A stretch of DNA of 5,314 nucleotides from M2408 sp046303515 (GTDB taxonomy: Bacteria; Bacteroidota; Bacteroidia; Flavobacteriales_D; Crocinitomicaceae), in NCBI GenBank assembly GCA_046303515.1, contig JBKCGI010000070.1:1-5314 (forward strand), in the 5' to 3' direction. The stretch's first letter is position 1. Each line of letters opens with the position of its first letter. Under the pieces are notes generated by a model, which saw only the letters and a program-made list of their open reading frames with translations, was not told the DNA's origin and did not search any database. Below, piece by piece: positions 1 through 4,459 of the stretch. A program made the translations under genes and the position numbers.

Positions 1-140
1 GACGTGTGAAAATTCCAATTTCTATTAGTAAAATTATTCGTTTGAGATTAGGTGACGCACTTTTGTTTGTTGTTTACCATAATCAAAGACACATGCAACA
101 AGCACTTAATGTAGTTGCTCATCCAAATTTCCCAAAATAA
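1..140 (+). CDS. DinB/YfiT-like family protein, C-terminal 45 residues (5' end outside window)
   Basis: An open frame enters from the left edge (first full codon at position 3) and stops at TAA 138-140. The visible 45 residues end in a helix with H26 and H30 spaced H-x3-H (VYHNQRHMQQA), followed by a short VVAHPNFPK tail. In DinB/YfiT-like four-helix bundle proteins the last helix supplies a metal-binding histidine in an 'H..RH..QA' context, and this tail fits that pattern. Members are often putative metal-dependent, thiol-linked or damage-inducible enzymes, and most have no known substrate. The next gene begins 6 nt downstream on the same strand, which suggests co-transcription. Only the C-terminus is visible, so the family call rests on one motif, and the substrate cannot be inferred. 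Confidence 0.6.
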   Translation, partial: RVKIPISISKIIRLRLGDALLFVVYHNQRHMQQALNVVAHPNFPK

Positions 141-146
141 CGCAAA

Positions 147-896
147 ATGAAATTCGCTTTTTGTAAAGTTGCAATTTCGCCAATTAGAAAAGAAAATGCT
201 GACCCTTCAGAAATGGTCTCTCAAATGCTTTTTGGTGAAGTAGTTGAAATCATTGAAATAAAAGACAATTGGACCAATGTTAGAACCTTTTGTGACAATT
301 ATGAAGGATGGACAGATACGAAACATTTGCTTCCTTTAACAACTAAAGAACTTAACCGTTGGTTGGACGGAATAGGTATTTTAGGAGATTTAATCGCTGA
401 GATAGAAACTCCGTGGGGAAATCAAATAATAACGAAGGGCGCATTTGTTCCTGACAATGAAAATGATACATTCAACATCGGAAATAATCAATTTAAATTC
501 ATTTCCCATTTCAACAAAACAAAACATGAATTAAAAAGCTTTGCACTTTCCTATTTAAATGCACCTTATTTGTGGGGAGGGAAATCACCTTTAGGAATTG
601 ATTGCTCTGGTTTTACGCAAACTGTTTACAGATACATTCAAAAAAATATTCCGCGAGACGCATACCAACAAGCTGATTTTGGTCTAGAGATTCCATTTTC
701 AGAATCTGAATTGGGAGATTTAGCTTTTTTCACCAATAGTAAAGGAAAAATAACCCATGTAGGAATCATTTTGGAAGATCAAAAAATTATACACGCCAGT
801 GGCTGGGTAAGAATTGATGAATTAAAGGCTGATGGAATCTACAAATCTGATTCTAGTGAAAAAACACACGATTTGTTTGTGATAAAACGAATTTGA
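147..896 (+). CDS. NlpC/P60 (C40) family peptidase with N-terminal SH3b domain
   Basis: This 249-residue protein is a probable cysteine peptidase of the NlpC/P60 family, whose members cleave gamma-D-Glu-diaminopimelate bonds in peptidoglycan peptides. Residues about 1-63 form a bacterial SH3 domain (GEVVEIIEIKDNW, YEGWTDTKHL). Residues about 66-120 look like a second SH3-like module, and about 125-249 are the catalytic domain. The expected triad is visible: Cys153 in DCSGF, His204 in THVGIIL and His216 in IIHASG. The layout resembles YkfC/dipeptidyl-peptidase VI enzymes that act on muropeptide fragments. There is no signal peptide or membrane segment (MKFAFCKVAISPIRK is not a leader), so a cytoplasmic role in recycling or degrading imported cell-wall peptides is likely. 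The ATG at 147 is the first in frame and lies 6 nt after the preceding stop. No clear Shine-Dalgarno is present, as is usual in Bacteroidota. The family is secure; the exact bond cleaved is inferred. Confidence 0.92.
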   Translation: MKFAFCKVAISPIRKENADPSEMVSQMLFGEVVEIIEIKDNWTNVRTFCDNYEGWTDTKHLLPLTTKELNRWLDGIGILGDLIAEIETPWGNQIITKGAFVPDNENDTFNIGNNQFKFISHFNKTKHELKSFALSYLNAPYLWGGKSPLGIDCSGFTQTVYRYIQKNIPRDAYQQADFGLEIPFSESELGDLAFFTNSKGKITHVGIILEDQKIIHASGWVRIDELKADGIYKSDSSEKTHDLFVIKRI

Positions 897-913
897 ATTT
901 ATATTACCTACAA

Positions 914-954
914 AATTCCCCTCAACTGGAAGGGTGCCCAACGGGTGGGTTGGT
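914..954 (+). repeat. Left inverted repeat of the DUF559 unit (41 bp)
   Basis: The sequence begins AATTCCCCTC and ends GGTTGGT. It matches the reverse complement of 1409-1449 without gaps at 33 of 41 positions; the first ten bases are identical and so is GTGCCCA in the middle. Two hairpins of the partner copy are eroded here: the first keeps 5 of 7 pairs (918-934), and the second keeps three G-C pairs plus a G-T pair (936-946). The repeat is non-coding, lying 17 nt after the peptidase stop and 30 nt beyond the DUF559 stop. Confidence 0.75.
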
Positions 955-963
955 CAAAACATA

Positions 964-978
964 TTGAGCGACGCTCAA
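964..978. repeat. Short perfect hairpin TTGAGCG-A-CGCTCAA
   Basis: TTGAGCGACGCTCAA is a perfect inverted repeat around a single central A (6 pairs with a 3-nt loop in practice). It lies between the left repeat and the stop of the DUF559 gene. On the + strand a run of A follows. On the - strand it sits 6 nt after the DUF559 stop, preceded rather than followed by a T run, so it is a poor intrinsic terminator in either direction. It could stabilise the 3' end of the DUF559 transcript or be part of the element; the sequence alone does not decide. Confidence 0.5.
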
Positions 979-984
979 AAAATT

Positions 985-1470
985 CTAACCAAACTCTTTA
1001 ATAATATACTCTTCTAAGTTCCTCATTACTTGAGCTAAATTTCTTTTTACATCAATATCTCCGATACGATATACTTTTAAACCACAATTTATCAAGTAAT
1101 CTTCTCTAATTCTGTCATACGCAACTTTATCGTCATGACTACTCCCATCAATCTCAACGACCAATCCTAATGTCTTCACATAAAAATCAACAATGTAATT
1201 TCCAATAATTCGTTGACGATCGAAATCTATTTTATGAAACACACCTTTATGTACTTCTTTCCAAAATAAAACTTCAGATAAAATTCCAGCTTTTCGCTTT
1301 TCCTTTAAGAGTGGCTTAAGACGAGGATTATACGGCAGATTCTCAACAAAATTTCTATAAATAGGAACGGCATTAATTGTGGCCTGTACGACTTTGTCTT
1401 CTTTTTTTACCACCCCGCCCGATGGGCACCCCTCCGAGGGAGGGGAATTAAAATTCTCTCTTTTTCTCAT
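985..1470 (-). CDS. DUF559 domain-containing protein (PD-(D/E)XK / Vsr-like endonuclease fold)
   Basis: A 161-residue protein whose residues about 45-158 match the DUF559 family, a small nuclease-like domain related to Vsr and restriction-endonuclease folds. Visible motifs in order are NLPYNP (44-49), the helix with SEVLFW (65-70; candidate Glu66), RQRIIGNYIVDFY (85-97; candidate catalytic Asp95), VVEIDGSSH (104-112; candidate Glu107 and Asp109, His112) and the C-terminal LKVYRIGDIDV strand. The lysine of a textbook (D/E)XK motif is replaced by Asp109, as expected for this family. Substrate and biological role are unknown. Residues 8-21 (NSPPSEGCPSGGVV) are simply the translated inverted repeat and are unlikely to belong to the fold. 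The only other plausible start is GTG at codon 20 (1413-1411), because no second in-frame ATG occurs before residue 149. The gene follows the operon at 1570-5314 on the same strand after a 99-nt spacer, but it is probably an independent accessory gene. Confidence 0.85.
   Translation of the reverse strand: MRKRENFNSPPSEGCPSGGVVKKEDKVVQATINAVPIYRNFVENLPYNPRLKPLLKEKRKAGILSEVLFWKEVHKGVFHKIDFDRQRIIGNYIVDFYVKTLGLVVEIDGSSHDDKVAYDRIREDYLINCGLKVYRIGDIDVKRNLAQVMRNLEEYIIKEFG
1409..1449 (-). repeat. Right inverted repeat of the DUF559 unit (41 bp), REP-like hairpins
   Basis: This is the inverted partner of 914-954 (33 of 41 identical) and the better preserved copy. It holds two adjacent hairpins separated by one base: CCCCTCC-GAG-GGAGGGG at 1429-1445 (7 perfect pairs, 3-nt loop) and GCCC-GAT-GGGC at 1417-1427 (4 pairs, 3-nt loop). 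The whole repeat is in frame with the DUF559 gene and encodes residues 8-21 if the ATG at 1470 is used. Tandem short GC-rich hairpins with this geometry resemble REP/BIME palindromes. Confidence 0.75.
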
Positions 1471-1510
1471 TAAATTTTAGAGTTCCTTGGACCTTTAAAT
1501 CTAAATTAAG

Positions 1511-1548
1511 AAAAAAAATTAAAAAAATTATAATTTGAATTACAAATT
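1511..1548 (-). terminator. Possible weak intrinsic terminator after the four-gene operon
   Basis: Reading the - strand, 21 nt after the operon's last stop there is AATTTG-TAATT-CAAATT (1548-1532; 6 perfect pairs but only one G-C pair), followed by a T-rich run broken by a few A residues (about 1528-1511). Position and T tract suit an intrinsic terminator, but the stem is very AT-rich and may be too weak. The 99-nt spacer 1471-1569 holds nothing else recognisable. No convincing Bacteroidota-type TAnnTTTG promoter for the DUF559 gene was found in it. Confidence 0.3.
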
Positions 1549-1569
1549 TTCAGTTTTCAAATAGAAAGT

Positions 1570-2790
1570 TTAAACCTCAACCCCATTCACATAACCCTCC
1601 AAATACTTGAAGTTTTCTGTCAATTCGCCATTCAAATTGGTTTCACTTCCTCTTCCAATAACGTTATCTGGATCTTCTCCAAACATCGCTGGAAAAATAT
1701 GAGTTAACAATTCATTACCAAAATCTTCTGAAGCATCTTTTGGTAACTCGCATGGTAAATTATCAACAGACATAACCATCACTGCATTTTCTTGCGTGTA
1801 ATCAACTTCTGATTCCGTAATAGGATCATATCCAAAAAATGGATTTGCAATTGTTGATGGTCTCAATGTACAAGCAATTGGTCCATCGATGTCACAAGAA
1901 ACATCAGCAACAACTTTCAATTTAGAATTGTGTTTGAAATCTTCTCTTGTTATTATAAATGGAGATTTGTTCGACCAAAAATGACAAGAAACGTACATAT
2001 CAGAAATCGCAGCGTATTTTGGAAAAATAGACTTATATTTCTCTGGTTCTGTATAAAATTCCTTTTTATCAAAGCCATCATCCGAAATACGAGCAAAATA
2101 ATCATCTATTTCTAAATGTGTAAATACTGGTTCACTGAAACTTTGAGTTAAATATTCTTCTGGGCTTACTTCGATAATTGGCAATAAATCCATAATTTCT
2201 CTAGCACCATAACCTACTCTACCAAAACCTGTTAAGATAATTTTTGTATCAGCTGGAAGAATAACTTTTTTCAACTCACTTTCCATTTCAACACGGTCAT
2301 GACATTGATTTGCAGCTTTAAGTTCAAATGTTTTATGTTTTAATCCAAAAGCTCTAAAACCATTGTAACAACCAACAATTCCTGCGTAACGGCCAAAACC
2401 AATTAAACGTTTTCCGATACGATTTTTCAATACTTCGTAGTCAATTAATTGGATTTTCTTCTCCAAAACTGCTCTCAATAAATCTCTATTGTATGGTTGT
2501 TTTTTAATCGTATGAGAAAAGAACATGAATTTTTTGTTCGGAATCAAATCGTGAATTTTCACTTCTTTCACTCCAATCAAAATATCGCAATCCGACATAT
2601 CTTCTTGGATTTTCAAACCTTTTGAAGCATATAAATCATCCGAAAAACAGCGAATTGGACTAGTTTGTACAATCACCTCAACATTAGGGAATTTTTCGCC
2701 AACTAAAGCACATTGATCTGGAGTTAAAGGCACACGAAAATCTGGTGGCACTTTTCCTTCTCTTAAAATTCCTAATTTAATCTTTTCCAT
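1570..2790 (-). CDS. LYS1-like (saccharopine dehydrogenase / alanine dehydrogenase superfamily) NAD(P)-dependent oxidoreductase
   Basis: This 406-residue protein belongs to the AlaDH/PNT-type dehydrogenases and most resembles fungal LYS1 (NAD+, L-lysine-forming saccharopine dehydrogenase). Visible features are the N-terminal LREGKVPPDFRVPLTP segment (Arg19), VKE with Lys75, FFSHT with His93 (Lys75 and His93 align by context with LYS1's catalytic Lys and His), the GFGRYAG segment (131-137), a Rossmann nucleotide loop GFGRVGYGA (188-196), and a C-terminal DVSCDIDGP...SVDNLPCELPKDAS region (296-354) typical of LYS1 and LKR/SDH proteins. Enzymes of this superfamily reversibly couple a 2-keto acid to ammonia (alanine dehydrogenase) or to an amino acid (saccharopine dehydrogenase). 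The actual substrate is unknown, and lysine metabolism should not be assumed. It is the last gene of the operon; its ATG overlaps the preceding TAA by one base (TAATG). The protein is cytoplasmic, with no leader. The superfamily is certain, the reaction is not. Confidence 0.85.
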   Translation of the reverse strand: MEKIKLGILREGKVPPDFRVPLTPDQCALVGEKFPNVEVIVQTSPIRCFSDDLYASKGLKIQEDMSDCDILIGVKEVKIHDLIPNKKFMFFSHTIKKQPYNRDLLRAVLEKKIQLIDYEVLKNRIGKRLIGFGRYAGIVGCYNGFRAFGLKHKTFELKAANQCHDRVEMESELKKVILPADTKIILTGFGRVGYGAREIMDLLPIIEVSPEEYLTQSFSEPVFTHLEIDDYFARISDDGFDKKEFYTEPEKYKSIFPKYAAISDMYVSCHFWSNKSPFIITREDFKHNSKLKVVADVSCDIDGPIACTLRPSTIANPFFGYDPITESEVDYTQENAVMVMSVDNLPCELPKDASEDFGNELLTHIFPAMFGEDPDNVIGRGSETNLNGELTENFKYLEGYVNGVEV

Positions 2791-3464
2791 TATTTATTAA
2801 AATTAAAATAATTATCTACAAATTCTCTAATACAAGCTTTTCCTCCTTTTTGCGTTAAAATAAGGTCAACTTGTTTTTTAATTTCGACTACAGCATCTGC
2901 AGGACAAGCTGAGAAACCAACTTGTTGCATCACTTCTAAATCGTTGATGTCATCTCCAATAATGGCAACTTCTTTTAAAGAAATTCCCAAATCACTGCAC
3001 CAGGTCTGTAAAACTCCCAATTTTGGATCACGACCAATGTAGCATAAATCAATATTTAAAATCTCGGCTCTTTTACGAATTGCTTCGCCAGAAAAACCAG
3101 AAGAAATAATACCAACAGGAAATCCTTTTTTGCGCAAATGCATAATCGCCATTCCATCTTTAGCATTGAATTTCTTAAATTGATCTCCGTTTTCAGTATA
3201 GTACATTCCGCCATCGGTCATTACTCCATCAACGTCTAAAATCAACAATTTGATCGAACTTAACTTTTTGGAAATAAAATCATTATCGTAAAGTGGGCTA
3301 AATAACAAAGCTTGCAAATCCAACTCATATTCTTCAGCAATGGTCTCCAAATCAACAATACTTAATTCGTAAACACTGTCCACCTGAAAATCATTCAATA
3401 AATCATCGAAATTCAAACCGAATTTGGCGCACAAACCTTTGATATTTTGTTCTAAATTCATCAT
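2790..3464 (-). CDS. KdsC-like HAD phosphatase with extra N-terminal domain
   Basis: A 224-residue HAD hydrolase of the KdsC class, capless phosphatases that remove phosphate from 3-deoxy-ulosonic acid phosphates such as Kdo-8-P. The HAD core starts at about residue 70: motif I LDVDGVMTDGG (Asp77 nucleophile, Asp79 acid/base), motif II IISSG (Ser121 or Ser122), motif III Lys148 in GRDPK, motif IV GDDINDLE (Asp171, Asp172, Asp175), and the family C-terminal GGKACIRE (207-214, like GGxGAVRE in KdsC). Canonical KdsC proteins run to about 170-190 residues; the difference here is residues 1-65, which are absent from them. That extension (LCAKFGLNFDDLLNDF ... LETIAEEYELDLQALLF) resembles a degenerate XRE helix-turn-helix domain. 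Two starts are possible: ATG 3464-3462 overlaps the upstream TGA by four bases (ATGA), and ATG 3461-3459 by one. The next gene overlaps by one base. The phosphatase class is secure. Kdo-8-P as substrate is doubtful, since no KdsA-type enzyme is adjacent. Confidence 0.87.
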   Translation of the reverse strand: MMNLEQNIKGLCAKFGLNFDDLLNDFQVDSVYELSIVDLETIAEEYELDLQALLFSPLYDNDFISKKLSSIKLLILDVDGVMTDGGMYYTENGDQFKKFNAKDGMAIMHLRKKGFPVGIISSGFSGEAIRKRAEILNIDLCYIGRDPKLGVLQTWCSDLGISLKEVAIIGDDINDLEVMQQVGFSACPADAVVEIKKQVDLILTQKGGKACIREFVDNYFNFNK

Positions 3465-4459
3465 ATCATATTGTATCCTACCGCTTGAGCAACTGGTTTT
3501 AAACTATTCAACAAAGCTTCAAATTCTGCATGATTCAATTGTTGCGAAGCATCTGAAAGCGCTACTTTTGGATTAGGATGAGACTCAATCAACAAACCGT
3601 CAATTCCCATCGCAGTGCAAGCTCTTGCTAAATCAGCAACGCCATAAGCGTAACCCATCGCGTGGCTTGGATCTAAAATTACAGGTAAATTTGTATGTTG
3701 TTTCAACCAAGCAACTCCACATAAATCTAAAGTGAATCGTGTTCCAGTTTCAAAAGTTCTAATTCCGCGTTCACACAGCATCACATTTGGATTTCCTCCA
3801 GAAAGTACAAACTCTGCAGCTTGAACAAATTCTTGTAAAGTTGTTCCAAATCCACGTTTGATTAAAATTGGCTTTTGAGTTTTTGCACAAGCACGTAAAA
3901 TTCCTTGGTCGTACATGGCTTTAGCTCCAACTTGAATTACGTCTGTGTATTCAATAATTTCTGCAATGTGCGTCGCATCACGAGCTTCAGTAATCACTAA
4001 CATGCCAAATTCTTCACGCATTTTAGCCAACAATTTTAAACCTTCTAAGCCTAAACCTTGGAAAGAATAAGGGCTCGTTCTTGGTTTGTAACAACCTCCA
4101 CGGAACATTTTCAAACCTAAACCAGACATAAATGTTGCAGATTCACGAATTTGATTTTCAGATTCTACAGAACAAGGTCCGCCGATTAAAACCGTATTTT
4201 TTGTATCTCCACCAATGGCAAATGATCCGAAATCAATTTTTCGTGTTCCATTGATATACGCTTTTGAAGCCAATTGATTGTCATTCGGGAAAACCCAAGA
4301 ATCAATTGTTAATGCTTTTAAAGACTCAGGAACTTCCTTCACACTTGAACTTGTGATCAACACAAAATGATTTGCTTCTTCGCAACAAAACGCCTCATTT
4401 TGAGCAGCTAGTTTTTGTGCTTCTTCGTTTGTAATGCTTTTATTTAAATGAATTATCAT
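3461..4459 (-). CDS. Divergent class I-beta DAHP synthase-like enzyme (PEP-dependent 3-deoxy-ulosonate synthase)
   Basis: This 332-residue protein has the length and layout of Thermotoga-type class I-beta DAHP synthases, which condense PEP with erythrose 4-phosphate to give DAHP. Residues about 1-75 are a ferredoxin-like/ACT-like regulatory domain, followed by the TIM barrel. Metal ligands expected for the family are present: Cys96 (GGPCSVES), His264 (DPSHAMG), Glu292 (IESH) and Asp303 (SDASQQ). The aldose-phosphate loop KPRTSPYSFQG (125-135) is of DAHP synthase type, not the KDO-8-P synthase type, and the PEP-site Lys201-Arg202 and CERGIRTFE (229-237) are intact. Several usually constant blocks differ: QVGAKAMYD (176-184) replaces QIGARNMQN, RFTLD replaces RNTLD, and ESHP replaces EVHP. 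This points to a specialised paralogue. No chorismate mutase domain is attached. The ATG overlaps the upstream stop by four bases (ATGA), with AAGGAG a few bases before it. Either aromatic biosynthesis or a related 3-deoxy sugar acid is possible. Confidence 0.85.
   Translation of the reverse strand: MIIHLNKSITNEEAQKLAAQNEAFCCEEANHFVLITSSSVKEVPESLKALTIDSWVFPNDNQLASKAYINGTRKIDFGSFAIGGDTKNTVLIGGPCSVESENQIRESATFMSGLGLKMFRGGCYKPRTSPYSFQGLGLEGLKLLAKMREEFGMLVITEARDATHIAEIIEYTDVIQVGAKAMYDQGILRACAKTQKPILIKRGFGTTLQEFVQAAEFVLSGGNPNVMLCERGIRTFETGTRFTLDLCGVAWLKQHTNLPVILDPSHAMGYAYGVADLARACTAMGIDGLLIESHPNPKVALSDASQQLNHAEFEALLNSLKPVAQAVGYNMI

Larger units (their letters stand above)
912..1456. mobile_element. 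Candidate small element: DUF559 gene bracketed by imperfect inverted repeats
   Basis: Two GC-rich 41-bp repeats (914-954 and 1409-1449) lie in inverted orientation on either side of a DUF559 endonuclease gene, giving a unit of about 540 bp between a + strand gene pair and the end of a - strand operon. The repeats stand out against the AT-rich surroundings. The heptamer AAAATTC occurs just at both outer edges (912-918 and 1450-1456) and could be a target duplication. It partly overlaps the left repeat and is AT-rich, so this is weak evidence. No transposase is present. The idea that the endonuclease moves the unit, or that the palindromes travel with it in the way REP sequences travel with RAYT genes, is inference. 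Confidence 0.45.

Noticed and set aside
964..978. The short palindrome as a terminator for the peptidase or DUF559 gene
   Set aside because: On the + strand it is followed by A residues, and on the - strand the T run comes before it, so it lacks the stem-then-T order of an intrinsic terminator.
912..1456. AAAATTC at both outer edges as a firm target-site duplication
   Set aside because: The left copy overlaps the inverted repeat by five bases and the heptamer is AT-rich in AT-rich DNA, so chance is likely. It is kept only as a weak hint.
1930..2115. A 61-codon open frame on the + strand
   Set aside because: It lies wholly inside and opposite the LYS1-like gene, and its translation has no recognisable motif; it is a by-product of the real frame.
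1570..2790. Confident naming as alanine dehydrogenase or lysine-forming saccharopine dehydrogenase
   Set aside because: The motifs establish only the superfamily. The operon context does not point to alanine or lysine metabolism, so no gene symbol was assigned.
3461..4459. Annotation as KdsA (KDO-8-phosphate synthase) or as a chorismate mutase fusion
   Set aside because: The aldose-phosphate loop is KPRTSPYSFQG, which is the DAHP synthase form, and the N-terminal domain is ferredoxin-like. No chorismate mutase helices are present at either end.
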